Positions 46,933 to 56,064 of a stretch of DNA of 64,000 bases are shown piece after piece. Source of the stretch: Pseudomonas kielensis (GTDB lineage: Bacteria > Pseudomonadota > Gammaproteobacteria > Pseudomonadales > Pseudomonadaceae); NCBI RefSeq assembly GCF_014236655.1, contig NZ_JACMYG010000004.1:1-64000 (forward strand), read 5' to 3'. The notes below the pieces were generated by a model, which searched no databases, was not told the origin of the DNA, and saw only the letters and a list, made by a program, of their open reading frames with translations. A program made the position numbers and the translations under genes. The first letter of the stretch is position 1, and each line of letters begins with the position of its first letter.

Positions 46933-47958
46933 ATGTTCAAGCCCTTGGCTCTAGCCGCTGCTGTCCTCACTGCTTTCAGCATGAACGCCTTCGCGGCGAA
47001 AACCGAACTGACCGTCTACACCGCGCTGGAAGCCGAACAGCTGAAAACCTACAAGCAGGCGTTCGAAGCGGCCAACCCGGATGTCGAGATCAAGTGGGTA
47101 CGTGACTCCACCGGCATCATCACCGCCAAGCTGCTGGCGGAAAAAGCCCGCCCGCAGGCCGATGCGGTCTGGGGCCTGGCGGCGTCGAGCCTGGCGATCC
47201 TCGATCAGCAAGGCATGCTGCAAAGCTACGCACCGAAGGACCTGGGCAAGATCGGCGCTAACTACCGCGACGCCGCCAACCCGCCGGCCTGGGTGGGCAT
47301 GGACGTGTGGGCCGCGACCATCTGCTTCAACACCGTGGAAGCCGAGAAGCAGGGCCTGAGCAAGCCGGTGAGCTGGCAGGACCTGACCAAGCCTGAGTAC
47401 AAAGGCAAGATCGTCATGCCCAACCCGGCATCCTCGGGCACCGGTTTCCTTGACGTCAGCGCCTGGCTGCAGACCTTTGGCGAGAAGCAGGGCTGGCAGT
47501 ACATGGACGACCTGCACCAGAACATCGGCCAGTACGTTCACTCCGGTTCAAAGCCCTGCAAGCTGGCGGCCGCCGGGGAATTCCCGATCGGCATTTCCTT
47601 CGAATACCCGGCCGTGCAGTTGAAGCGCCAGGGCGCACCGCTGGATATCGTCCTGCCGAAAGAGGGCCTGGGCTGGGAAATCGAAGCCACCGCCGTGATC
47701 AAGGGCACGCCCCATGAAGAGGCCGCGAAAAAACTCGCCGACTTCTCCGCAAGCACCGCGGCCATGGAGCTGTACAAGGAAAACTTCGCCGTGCTCGCCC
47801 AGCCCGGCATCGCCAAGCCGCAGACCGAACTGCCGGCCGACTACGAGCAGCGCCTGATCAAGAACGACTTCGCCTGGGCCTCGAAAAACCGCGACGAGAT
47901 CCTGGCCGAGTGGCGCAAGCGTTATGACGGCAAGTCCGAGAAAGTGGCGGCCAAGTAA
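46933..47958 (+). CDS. phnS: 2-Aminoethylphosphonate ABC transporter periplasmic binding protein
   Basis: A 341-residue precursor with a signal peptide (LALAAAVLTAFSMNAFA). The iron/phosphonate-type solute-binding fold follows: TELTVYTALEAEQLKTYKQAFE, VEIKWVRDSTGIITAKLLAEK, and NPASSGTGFLDVSAWLQTFG. An AAAGGAA box precedes the ATG. It lies 50 bases after the permease, and a REP pair separates it from the catabolic genes. Iron binding is less likely because the paired tyrosines usual in iron-binding relatives are not evident. Confidence 0.83.
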   Translation: MFKPLALAAAVLTAFSMNAFAAKTELTVYTALEAEQLKTYKQAFEAANPDVEIKWVRDSTGIITAKLLAEKARPQADAVWGLAASSLAILDQQGMLQSYAPKDLGKIGANYRDAANPPAWVGMDVWAATICFNTVEAEKQGLSKPVSWQDLTKPEYKGKIVMPNPASSGTGFLDVSAWLQTFGEKQGWQYMDDLHQNIGQYVHSGSKPCKLAAAGEFPIGISFEYPAVQLKRQGAPLDIVLPKEGLGWEIEATAVIKGTPHEEAAKKLADFSASTAAMELYKENFAVLAQPGIAKPQTELPADYEQRLIKNDFAWASKNRDEILAEWRKRYDGKSEKVAAK

Positions 47959-47982
47959 GCTCTCTATTGGCTGAGGGGCGCT

Positions 47983-48060
47983 ATCGCGGGCGGGCCCGCC
48001 CCCACAGTGGAATGCGTCCTCTGTGGGAGCGGGCCGGGCGGCGCTCCGCTTGCCCGCGAA
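47983..48060. repeat. REPIN inside the phosphonate operon, one arm enlarged
   Basis: The left arm ATCGCGGGCGGGCCCGCCCCCACAG faces a right arm (48022-48060) enlarged by a 15-base segment CGGGCGGCGCTCCGC placed between GGGC and TTGCCC. It sits between the binding-protein gene and the oxidoreductase gene, so it interrupts an otherwise continuous operon. Confidence 0.85.
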
Positions 48061-48088
48061 GGCGGCTTTGAATTCAGGACATCTCTTA

Positions 48089-49222
48089 ATGACACAACAC
48101 AACGACCTACTGATCGTCGGCGCCGGCATTCTCGGGCTGTCCCACGCCTATGCCGCCGCCAAACGTGGCCTCAAGGTCAGGGTTTTCGAACGCAGCGCCA
48201 CGCCCTTGGGGGCCTCGGTGCGCAATTTCGGCCAGGCCCTGGTCACCGGTCAACCGCCCGGGCAGATGCTCGAACTGGCCAGGGCCAGCCGGGATATCTG
48301 GGGCCAATGGGCGCAGCGCGCCGGCTTGCAACTCAAACGCAACGGCTCCTATCTGTTTGCCCGCACCGAAGCGGAAGAGCAACTGTTGTCAGCCTTCTGC
48401 GAAGGCCGCGCGATCGAGCACGGTTACCGCGTCGAACTGCTGCGCGGCGCTGCATTGCGTGATCTGTATGGCGGCCAGTTCAGCCATCACCGCGCGGCGT
48501 TGCATGGCCTGGACGATCAGCAGCTGTATTCCCGCGAGGCCCTCCCAGCCTTGATCGACTACCTGCGCCGGGAGCTGGCGGTCGAGTTTCACTTCTCGAC
48601 CCTGGTGCGCGACGTCGAACCGGGGCGTGTGCACAGCACCGCGGGCAGCTTCAGTGGCGAGCAGATCATTGTCTGTTCCGGTCACGATTACCAAACCCTG
48701 TTGGCCGAGCCCATTGCCGCGCTCAAGCCGCAGGTCTGTCGCTTGCAAATGCTCCGCGCCCGGCCGCTGATCGACCTCAATCTGCAACACGCCTTGCTCA
48801 CCGGGTTGAGCTGCGTGCACTACGGTGCTTTCGCCGACCTGCCGCAAGCGCAGGCCGTGCAGGCGCAGATTCTGCGAGAGACCCCGCACCTGCATGAACA
48901 GGGCATTCACCTGCTGATCAGCCCGACACCCCATGGTGAGCTGATCATTGGCGACTCTCACCACTACGGCAGCGATCCATCGCCGTTCAATGCCGAGCAG
49001 GTGGATGACTGGATGATCGAGCTGGCCGAGCAGACCCTGGGTTGCAAGGTGCAGGTGGTCGAGCGCTGGCAGGGCGTCTATGGTGCTCAAGGGCCGGCGC
49101 CGTTTTCCTTCCTGCAGGCCGCGCCAGGCGTGCATGCCGCCCTGATGCACACGGGCGTGGGCATGAGCATCGGCCCGGCGATGGCCGAATCCAACATCAG
49201 CACATTATTTGGAGCGCACTGA
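48089..49222 (+). CDS. Phosphonate-operon FAD-dependent oxidoreductase (HpnW/PbfD type)
   Basis: A 377-residue DAO-family flavoenzyme. The N-terminal dinucleotide fold is DLLIVGAGILGLSHAYAAAKRGLKVRVFER (residues 7-36), and the C-terminal part has HTGVGMSIGPAMAE, which closes over the flavin. Proteins of this subfamily occur only in phosphonate clusters, and work on relatives points to oxidation of N-methylated or free aminoethylphosphonate to phosphonoacetaldehyde. The start at 48089 follows a CAGGA box. Its stop overlaps the next start by one base. Confidence 0.83.
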   Translation: MTQHNDLLIVGAGILGLSHAYAAAKRGLKVRVFERSATPLGASVRNFGQALVTGQPPGQMLELARASRDIWGQWAQRAGLQLKRNGSYLFARTEAEEQLLSAFCEGRAIEHGYRVELLRGAALRDLYGGQFSHHRAALHGLDDQQLYSREALPALIDYLRRELAVEFHFSTLVRDVEPGRVHSTAGSFSGEQIIVCSGHDYQTLLAEPIAALKPQVCRLQMLRARPLIDLNLQHALLTGLSCVHYGAFADLPQAQAVQAQILRETPHLHEQGIHLLISPTPHGELIIGDSHHYGSDPSPFNAEQVDDWMIELAEQTLGCKVQVVERWQGVYGAQGPAPFSFLQAAPGVHAALMHTGVGMSIGPAMAESNISTLFGAH

Positions 49223-49779
49223 TGGACCGCACTGAGCAAGTGATCGCCGAAGTGTTCGGCTGGTATGAGCGCTTCGGTGCCAGCGATTACATCGGCGAAC
49301 CCGTGTCGCAGATCGAGCATATGTCCCAGGCTGCCGAACTGGCCATGGCCGAGGGTTTCGACGATGAGGTGGTGCTGGCGGCGTTCTTCCACGACATCGG
49401 CCATCTGTGCAGCGAGAGCACACAGAACATGGGTGGGTTTGGCGTGGTCAGCCATGAACGCCTCGGTGCCGACTACTTGCGGCGCCAGGGTTTCAGCGAG
49501 CGCATGGCGCGGTTGGTGGAGTATCACGTGCAAGCCAAGCGTTACCTGACGCTGACCGAACCCGGCTACTACCAGCGCCTGAGTGAAGCCAGTCGCCGCA
49601 CCCTGGAATACCAGGGCGGGGTGATGAGCGAGGACGAAGCCCGGGTGTTCGCCCGCGACCCGCTGTGTGCCGTCAGCTTGCGCATGCGCCAGTGGGATGA
49701 GCAGGCCAAGGAAATGAACGTGCCGGTGATCGACCTGGACGTTTTGAAGGGCAAGGCGCTGCAGCTGCTACAGGGTTAG
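49222..49779 (+). CDS. Phosphonate-linked HD-domain oxygenase (PhnZ-like)
   Basis: A 185-residue HD-domain protein of the phosphonate-degradation type. The metal ligands are visible in QIEHMSQAAELA, the HD pair of FFHDIGHL, VVSHERLGADYL, and VEYHVQAKRYL. Tyr23 and Glu26 in DYIGEPVSQIE match the Tyr/Glu pair of PhnZ, a mixed-valence diiron oxygenase that cleaves 1-hydroxy-2-aminoethylphosphonate to glycine and phosphate. It may do the same here, or act on a related hydroxyphosphonate. The usual partner hydroxylase PhnY is not in the window. The start overlaps the preceding stop. Confidence 0.83.
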   Translation: MDRTEQVIAEVFGWYERFGASDYIGEPVSQIEHMSQAAELAMAEGFDDEVVLAAFFHDIGHLCSESTQNMGGFGVVSHERLGADYLRRQGFSERMARLVEYHVQAKRYLTLTEPGYYQRLSEASRRTLEYQGGVMSEDEARVFARDPLCAVSLRMRQWDEQAKEMNVPVIDLDVLKGKALQLLQG

Positions 49780-51161
49780 TCGCCGATCACCTTCTGCGCC
49801 AACAGTTCCACCTGCTCCTGGCGCTCGGCCTGGTTCAATTTGCCCTGGGGATTGAGCGACGACCATTGTGGATGCGCCCGAGCCTTGTTCAAGGCTTCGG
49901 GCAGCTTGCCTTCACGCCAGCTCTTGTCCTGGGGCGTGGCCAGCTGGATGCTGTCCATTGCGGCATGCCCGCGCTGGTCGAGGGCGAGCACCAGTTGGCG
50001 CTGGCGCAGTGCTAATAAACGCAACACGCTGTCGTCGACCGTCAGCTCGCGCTGGCCCTTGATCTTGCCCAGCAAACGGCTGCCGTAACTGCGCGCGGTT
50101 TGCAGGGCGCCGCCGGCAATCGCGCCGGCCAGTGCGGCCGCGCCGAGGGTCAGGCCACCCACCAGCAGGTCGACGCCGGCCCCGGCCGCCGCTCCTGCGG
50201 CAATCCCACCACCGACGCGCACCCCCAGTTGCTTGAGGGTTTCGGGGTTGAACAAATCATCACCCCAGCGTCCGTCCAGCAGCGGCAGATCGCTGGCGGC
50301 CGCGTCCTGCGGGCGGAAGGCGTAGAGCTTGAGCAGGGCTTCGACGCAACGCTGTTCGCGTTGGCGCACGGCTTTGCGCAGTTGGGCGATGGCCTGCTGC
50401 TCCTGCTCGGCGTCGCTGGCCACGCTGCGGCGGCAGGCGGCGCAGTCGATCAGCAATTCGGCGATCAAGCGGGCAGCGCTTTGCTGGCGCGCCAGGCGTT
50501 GCGCCTGCTGGTCGGCGATCAGGCGCTCCAGTTGCGGTCGCGCAGTTTCCAGCAGCAGGGCGAGGCTTTCATAGAGGCGGCGCTCGCCATCCTCCGGCGG
50601 CGCGACGCTGTCGAATCGCACCAGTGCATGCAGACCCAGCCGCGCTAATGCTTCACGCCATGCCGGTTCGCGATGGTTGGCGCTGCTGACGAAATTCAGC
50701 ACCGGCAGCAGCGGTTTACCGCAACTGGCCAACACTTCCAGCTCATCGCGGTACTTGGCCAGCACCGGCTCCCGGGCGTCGATCACATAGAGACCGGCGT
50801 CCGAGGCCAGTAACTGACGCAGGACTTTGGCTTCCTGTTCGAAACGCTGCCGCGCTTCACTGCCATCGAGGAAACGTGCCAGTCGCGCTGGACCATCGAG
50901 GCGCTCGCCGGGGCGTTCCAGGCGTTCGAGGTAATCAAGCAGGGCGATGGCGTCTTCCAGGCCGGGCGTGTCGTACAGGTCGAGCAATGGCTCGCCGTCC
51001 ACCGACAGCCGCGCACCTTCTACATGCCGCGTGGTGCTGGGGCGGTGGGACACTTCGCCGAAACCGACATCGCGGGTCAGGGTGCGCAAGAGCGAGGTTT
51101 TGCCGACGTTGGTGTGGCCGACGACGGCGAGTTTCAGAGGCTGCTTGTTGGTGTCAGTCAT
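49776..51161 (-). CDS. DUF3482 GTPase-like protein
   Basis: A 461-residue protein with an N-terminal Era/TrmE-like GTPase domain: P-loop VVGHTNVGKTSLL (residues 13-25) and G3 LYDTPGLEDA. The G4 position reads PVLNFVSS, so the usual NKxD that selects guanine is absent. The middle (about 190-290) is helical and Arg/Gln-rich. A Gly/Ala-rich hydrophobic stretch (about 310-360, e.g. GGGIAAGAAAGAGVDLL) could insert in the membrane. The C-terminus carries the DUF3482 tail. It overlaps the DUF2868 gene upstream by 8 bases. No function is known; the pair suggests a membrane-remodelling or stress GTPase. Confidence 0.85.
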   Translation of the reverse strand: MTDTNKQPLKLAVVGHTNVGKTSLLRTLTRDVGFGEVSHRPSTTRHVEGARLSVDGEPLLDLYDTPGLEDAIALLDYLERLERPGERLDGPARLARFLDGSEARQRFEQEAKVLRQLLASDAGLYVIDAREPVLAKYRDELEVLASCGKPLLPVLNFVSSANHREPAWREALARLGLHALVRFDSVAPPEDGERRLYESLALLLETARPQLERLIADQQAQRLARQQSAARLIAELLIDCAACRRSVASDAEQEQQAIAQLRKAVRQREQRCVEALLKLYAFRPQDAAASDLPLLDGRWGDDLFNPETLKQLGVRVGGGIAAGAAAGAGVDLLVGGLTLGAAALAGAIAGGALQTARSYGSRLLGKIKGQRELTVDDSVLRLLALRQRQLVLALDQRGHAAMDSIQLATPQDKSWREGKLPEALNKARAHPQWSSLNPQGKLNQAERQEQVELLAQKVIGD

Positions 51162-52524
51162 GACCCGTCTCCAGCCAGTTCATCGGCGCACAATCGGCAA
51201 ACGGCAGCTCCAGTTGTTCCAACGCCACATGCCAATCGCCGAGGCGATCGGCGTCCAGCGCTTCGCCGGGTGGTGCCTGCAGCAACCACACGCGGGTGGC
51301 GCTGGCGTTGCGGGCCAGTTCGGCGATCAATGCGAGGCTGCCGCGATCCGGTGAGCGCCGCGGATCGCAGGCGATGGCCAAGCGTGCCGGGGGAAAACGA
51401 CTCAACTGTTCGAGCAGTTTGTTCCGCGATTCACGGCTGTCGAGGATGCCGGCGTTGCTGACGTTGTTCGGCAGTTGCGGTGGCCAGGGGCGGTCGTCGT
51501 CCAGTTCGATGGCGACCAGTAACGCGCCCTCGCTTTGCTGTTCACTGACGCCGCTTTCCACGCGATGAAGTTGCTGCGGCGCGGCATCGCTGACGCCCAG
51601 GCGTTCGCTGGTGGGCATCAACCGTTCGCGCAGTTGGGCGTAGCCGGGCAGGTTTAAATCCAGGCACAGGGCCGCTTTCCCGGATTTCCAGCGCCACAGG
51701 CACAACACCGCGAGCAACAAGCGCGGCACCACGCCGTACACCAGCAGCACACCGACCAACCATGCGGCCCAGGCCTGCCGGGCACTTTCGATATTCAGTG
51801 CGGCATCGCCACTGGCGCGGATCATTTCTTCGGTCGGCACGCTGAAGCCGAGGAGGGCCGGCAGTGCGCCGAGCGCCTGGGTCACGGCAATAAAGGTGTC
51901 GGCGCTGAGAATGGTGGTTTCCCAGACGAAGCCATAGCGCCGGGTCGCCATCAGCGTCAGCAAGATCACCAGTGCACTGAGCATCGCCAGCAACCACAGG
52001 CTGTTGACCAGCACGCCGATGGCCCAGCGATTGAGTTTCTGCCGTTGCAGCAACAGCAGCAGGGCCGGCGCCAGTTGCGCGGCTTTGGCATCCCGGGCAA
52101 ATTTTTCACTGAGCCACAGCCACAGGCGCCCGAGGCTGGCGCCGTGTTCACCGGCAAACACCAGGCCCAGCGCCCAACTCAACAATAGAATCAGATTAAG
52201 GCCGAGCAGGCTGCCCAAGGCCCAGAACACATTCACCGGGTGCAGTCCGTCGCCCATTGCGGCAAACGCCAGGCCGGCGCCGCTGACCACGGCCAACACC
52301 GTCAGTACGATCAGCGCCAGTCGCGCACCTTGCAGCCAGTGTTTGAGTGCGTCGCTCAAGCCATCGCGTTCCGCCAGCCATAGGGCACGGCGCTGAATAC
52401 GCGTCGGCAAATCGCCGGCCGCGCTGCGGGCCAGTCGGTTGGCTTCCAGATCTTCCAGGGGGCCGGCGTGCTCTTCGCGCAGGCGGATGGTTTCTGTCAG
52501 CCAGAGGTTGTTCAGTTCAGTCAC
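51154..52524 (-). CDS. DUF2868 family membrane protein
   Basis: A 456-residue membrane protein of unknown function. After a cytoplasmic start (TELNNLWLTETIRLREEHAG) come four or five spans: about 87-110 (LALIVLTVLAVVSGAGLAFA), 118-145, 190-212, and 268-290. A soluble C-terminal domain (about 340-456) ends with FPPARLAIACDPRRSPDRGSLALIAELARN, resembling a small alpha/beta fold. It is the first gene of a two-gene unit; its last bases overlap the start of the GTPase gene, so the products are probably made in fixed ratio. Confidence 0.82.
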   Translation of the reverse strand: MTELNNLWLTETIRLREEHAGPLEDLEANRLARSAAGDLPTRIQRRALWLAERDGLSDALKHWLQGARLALIVLTVLAVVSGAGLAFAAMGDGLHPVNVFWALGSLLGLNLILLLSWALGLVFAGEHGASLGRLWLWLSEKFARDAKAAQLAPALLLLLQRQKLNRWAIGVLVNSLWLLAMLSALVILLTLMATRRYGFVWETTILSADTFIAVTQALGALPALLGFSVPTEEMIRASGDAALNIESARQAWAAWLVGVLLVYGVVPRLLLAVLCLWRWKSGKAALCLDLNLPGYAQLRERLMPTSERLGVSDAAPQQLHRVESGVSEQQSEGALLVAIELDDDRPWPPQLPNNVSNAGILDSRESRNKLLEQLSRFPPARLAIACDPRRSPDRGSLALIAELARNASATRVWLLQAPPGEALDADRLGDWHVALEQLELPFADCAPMNWLETGHD

Positions 52525-52609
52525 GCGGCATCCCGTCGCTTAAATGAGCTGTGAGCATAACCGCTGTGGCGCTTATCGGGGAAAGCCCGGCTCTGGTATC
52601 CTCGCCGGC

Positions 52610-53122
52610 ATGAAAAAAACTCTCCCTTTGAGCCTGATCGCAGCCCTCGGTGAAAACCGCGTGATCGGCGTCGACAACAGCATGCCCTGGCACCTGCCGG
52701 GGGATTTCAAATACTTCAAGGCCACCACCCTGGGCAAGCCGATCATCATGGGTCGCAAGACCTGGGATTCCCTCGGCAGGCCGTTGCCGGGGCGGTTGAA
52801 TATCGTCGTCAGCCGCCAGGCCGACCTGCAGCTGGAAGGCGCCGAGGTCTATCCGTCGCTGGACGCCGCCGTCGAGCGAGCACAGCAATGGGCGCTGGAA
52901 CAAGGTGTCGATGAGTTGATGCTGATTGGCGGCGCGCAGCTATATGCGCAAGGATTGGCCCAGGCCGATCGGCTGTACCTGACCCGCGTGGCGCTGAGCC
53001 CCGAGGGTGATGCGTGGTTTCCGGCGTTTGATTTGAACCAGTGGAAGCGGGTGTCGAATCTGCCGAATCCGGCCGAAGGCGACAAGCCGGCGTACAGCTT
53101 CGAAATCTGGGAAAAAGCCTGA
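52610..53122 (+). CDS. folA: Dihydrofolate reductase FolA
   Basis: FolA reduces dihydrofolate with NADPH, recycling what ThyA (39143) produces. The 170-residue protein has SLIAALGENRVIGVDNSMPWHLPGDFKYFK, including the catalytic acidic residue in LPGDFKYF, the NADPH loop GRKTWDSLGRPLPGR, and the C-terminal LMLIGGAQLY. The ATG at 52610 gives the usual N-terminus; 22 upstream in-frame codons are not family-like. It is divergent from the DUF2868 gene, 85 bases apart. Confidence 0.97.
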   Translation: MKKTLPLSLIAALGENRVIGVDNSMPWHLPGDFKYFKATTLGKPIIMGRKTWDSLGRPLPGRLNIVVSRQADLQLEGAEVYPSLDAAVERAQQWALEQGVDELMLIGGAQLYAQGLAQADRLYLTRVALSPEGDAWFPAFDLNQWKRVSNLPNPAEGDKPAYSFEIWEKA

Positions 53123-53124
53123 AA

Positions 53125-53220
53125 GCATCGCCAGCAGGCTGGCTCCCACAGTGGGTTTGAGGTGAAACACAGATTGTATGAACACCAAAAATCCCTGTGG
53201 GAGCCAGCCTGCTGGCGATG
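53125..53220. repeat. REPIN of a third sequence type
   Basis: Inverted arms GCATCGCCAGCAGGCTGGCTCCCACAG and its complement flank a 40-base AT-richer core. The centre AGCCAGCCTGCTGGCG differs from the GCGGGCTTGCCCGC and GCGAGCTTGCTCGC types elsewhere in the window. It separates the convergent folA and cystine symporter genes. Confidence 0.9.
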
Positions 53221-53244
53221 AGGCCAGATCAGACGCTAAAGAAT

Positions 53245-54636
53245 TTAAGCGTGCGCCAACTCCTCGTGCTCATCAGCCTGCAGCAGCTCTTTATCCGTCT
53301 GCTGCATGATCTGGCTGGTAATCGCCCCGGCCGTCATCGAACCACTGACGTTCAGCGCCGTGCGGCCCATGTCGATCAGCGGCTCGACCGAAATCAGCAG
53401 CGCCACCAGTGACACCGGCAAGCCCATGGCCGGCAGCACGATCAGCGCGGCAAAGGTAGCGCCACCGCCGACCCCGGCCACCCCGGCCGAACTCAAGGTC
53501 ACAATCGCCACCAATGTTGCGATCCACAGCGGGTCGAGCGGGTTGATGCCCACGGTCGGGGCGACCATCACCGCCAACATTGCCGGATAGAGACCGGCAC
53601 AGCCGTTCTGGCCAATGGTGGCGCCAAACGAAGCGGCGAAGCTGGCGATCGACTGCGGAATCCCCAGGCGGCGGGTTTGTGCTTCGATGCTCAGCGGAAT
53701 GCTCGCGGCGCTGGAGCGGCTGGTGAAGGCGAAGGTCAGTACCGGCCAGACCTTGCGGAAAAAGCGCAGCGGGTTGATCCCGGCCAACGCCACCAGCAGG
53801 CCGTGGACTACGAACATCAGGCCCAGGCCCAAGTACGACACCACCACGAAACTGCCGAGCTTGATGATGTCCTGCAGGTTGGAGCCGGCGACCACTTTGG
53901 TCATCAGCGCCAGCACGCCGTAGGGGGTCAACTTCATCACCAGGCGCACCAGGCGCATCACCCAGGCTTGCAGGGTGTCGATGGCGTTGATCACTTTCTG
54001 ACCTTTTTCCACGTCATCCTTGAGCAATTGCAGGGCTGCAATACCGAGGAAGGCGGCAAAAATCACCACGCTGATGATCGACGTCGGCTTGGCCCGGGCC
54101 AGGTCGGCGAACGGGTTCTGCGGGATGAACGACAGCAGCAACTGCGGCACATTGAGGTCGGCGACCTTGCCCGCGTAGTCGCTCTGGATGGTTTGCAGGC
54201 GCGCCATTTCCTGGGTGCCGGCCACCAGGCCTTCGGCGGTCAGGCCGAACAGGTTGGTCAGGCCAATGCCGATCAGCGCCGCGATGGCGGTGGTGAACAG
54301 CAGGGTGCCGATGGTCAGGAAGCTGATCTTGCCCAGGGACGAGGCATTGTGCAGCCTGGCAACAGCACTGAGGATCGAAGCAAATACCAAGGGGATCACG
54401 ATCATTTGCAGCAGTTGCACGTAACCGTTGCCCACCAGGTCGAACCAGCCGATGGAGGCTTTGAGCACGGGGTTGCCAGCACCGTAAATCGTGTGCAAAG
54501 CCACGCCAAACGCCACGCCCATGACCAGTGCCAGCAGCACTTTCTTGGCCAGGCTCCAGGTGGTGTGGCGGGTTTGTGCCAGGCCAAACAGCAAGGCCAG
54601 GAACACCAGCAGATTGAGGAACAGCGGCAGATTCAT
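53245..54636 (-). CDS. tcyP: L-cystine symporter (TcyP/YdjN, DAACS family)
   Basis: A 463-residue sodium/proton symporter of the dicarboxylate/amino acid:cation family, the same length as E. coli YdjN/TcyP. It has about eight to ten hydrophobic segments, with [20 protein letters not shown], the hairpin [28 protein letters not shown], and [16 protein letters not shown] near the substrate site. Cystine is the likely substrate; glutamate or aspartate is less likely given the length and hairpin. The ATG at 54636 follows an AGTCTCGATG context; upstream in-frame codons lie in the leader. Confidence 0.82.
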   Translation of the reverse strand: MNLPLFLNLLVFLALLFGLAQTRHTTWSLAKKVLLALVMGVAFGVALHTIYGAGNPVLKASIGWFDLVGNGYVQLLQMIVIPLVFASILSAVARLHNASSLGKISFLTIGTLLFTTAIAALIGIGLTNLFGLTAEGLVAGTQEMARLQTIQSDYAGKVADLNVPQLLLSFIPQNPFADLARAKPTSIISVVIFAAFLGIAALQLLKDDVEKGQKVINAIDTLQAWVMRLVRLVMKLTPYGVLALMTKVVAGSNLQDIIKLGSFVVVSYLGLGLMFVVHGLLVALAGINPLRFFRKVWPVLTFAFTSRSSAASIPLSIEAQTRRLGIPQSIASFAASFGATIGQNGCAGLYPAMLAVMVAPTVGINPLDPLWIATLVAIVTLSSAGVAGVGGGATFAALIVLPAMGLPVSLVALLISVEPLIDMGRTALNVSGSMTAGAITSQIMQQTDKELLQADEHEELAHA

Positions 54637-54877
54637 CGAGACTCCAAAAAAGACTTGTGCCAATTGCCTCACGGGGCAATTGCGAACCGGCAAGCCTAAC
54701 AGCTTGAAATCTATTGAATTAATATCAAAAACGCATGGTGACTGTCGTTTTTGGAATAAGGGCCTGACGCTGTCGGTTATGCCGGTGACGGAATCAGCAC
54801 GCAAGCGGTCGCGCTCAGACGGGGACGGTCATGCAGATTTGTTAGCGTCGATGACTTTCATTCAGGGAGAAATGCAC

Positions 54878-55933
54878 ATGAAAGTCGCCACGCACGTGTT
54901 AGCCGTCGCCATGTGCCTGGGCCTTGCCGGCCAGGTGTTCGCCACCGATCTCAAACATTGGCCCCAGGATCAGGCCAAACAACTGGACGCGATGATCGCG
55001 GCCAACGCCAACAAGGGTAACTACGCGGTGTTCGACATGGACAACACCAGCTACCGCTACGACCTGGAAGAGTCGCTGTTGCCGTTCATGGAAAACAAGG
55101 GCCTGATCACCCGCGAGAAGCTGGACCCCTCCCTGAAACTGATCCCGTTCAAGGACACCGCCGAGCACCAGGAAAGCCTGTTCAGTTACTACTACCGGCT
55201 GTGCGAGCTCGATGACATGGTCTGCTACCCCTGGGTCGCCCAGGTCTTTTCCGGCTTCACCCTCAAGGAACTCAAGGGCTACGTCGACGAGTTGATGGCC
55301 TCCGGCAAGCCAGTGCCCAGCACCTATTACGACGGCGACGTGGTCAAGACCATCGAGGTCAACCCACCGAAGATCTTCACCGGGCAAGCCGAGCTGTACA
55401 ACAAGCTGATGGAAAACGGCATCGAGGTCTATGTGATGACCGCCGCCTCGGAAGAGCTGGTGCGCATGGTCGCCTCCGATCCCAAGTATGGCTACAACGT
55501 CAAACCGCAAAACGTGATCGGCGTGACGATGCTGCTCAAGGACCGCAAAAGCGGCGAGCTGACCACCGCGCGCAAGCAGATCAGCGCCGGCAAGTATGAC
55601 GAGAAAGCCAACCTGGGCCTGGAGCTGACCCCGTACCTGTGGACCCCCGCGACCTGGATGGCTGGCAAGCAGGCCGCGATCCTGACCTACATCGATGAGT
55701 GGAAAAAACCAGTGCTGGTGGGCGGCGATACCCCGACCAGCGACGGCTACATGCTGTTCCACAGCGTCGACGTGGCCAAGGGCGGCATCCACCTGTGGGT
55801 CAACCGCAAGGATAAGTACATGGCCCAGATCAACGGCATGATGGCCAAGCACGCTGCGGCCCAGGCCAAGGAAGGGCTGCCAGTGACGGCGGACAAGAAC
55901 TGGGTGATCGTCAAGCCGGAGGAGATTCAGTAA
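54878..55933 (+). CDS. pchP: Phosphorylcholine phosphatase PchP
   Basis: A 351-residue secreted HAD phosphatase that releases phosphate from phosphorylcholine. It has a signal peptide (VATHVLAVAMCLGLAGQVFA). The HAD motifs are DMDNTSYRYDLEESLLPF (motif I), VMTAASEELVRMV (motif II), and VLVGGDTPTSDGYMLF (motif IV), all in the form seen in P. aeruginosa PchP. The ATG at 54878 has a GGGAGA box; an ATG two codons upstream is possible. It is divergent from tcyP. Choline catabolism genes are not in this window. Confidence 0.88.
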   Translation: MKVATHVLAVAMCLGLAGQVFATDLKHWPQDQAKQLDAMIAANANKGNYAVFDMDNTSYRYDLEESLLPFMENKGLITREKLDPSLKLIPFKDTAEHQESLFSYYYRLCELDDMVCYPWVAQVFSGFTLKELKGYVDELMASGKPVPSTYYDGDVVKTIEVNPPKIFTGQAELYNKLMENGIEVYVMTAASEELVRMVASDPKYGYNVKPQNVIGVTMLLKDRKSGELTTARKQISAGKYDEKANLGLELTPYLWTPATWMAGKQAAILTYIDEWKKPVLVGGDTPTSDGYMLFHSVDVAKGGIHLWVNRKDKYMAQINGMMAKHAAAQAKEGLPVTADKNWVIVKPEEIQ

Positions 55934-55946
55934 GGATTTGCTTCAC

Positions 55947-56047
55947 TGTAGGAGCGAGCCTGCTCGCGATGGTCGTCAACGATAACGCTGGAAGCCTGAT
56001 ACCCCGCGGTGCTCTCAGGTTTTTCGCGAGCAGGCTCGCTCCTACAG
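55947..56047. repeat. REPIN between pchP and ilvD
   Basis: Arms TGTAGGAGCGAGCCTGCTCGCGA and its inverse flank a core with ATGGTCGTCAACGATAACGC. The core is the reverse complement of the one in the REPINs at 13065 and 58198. Confidence 0.92.
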
Positions 56048-56064
56048 TTGACCGGATGTTGCCC

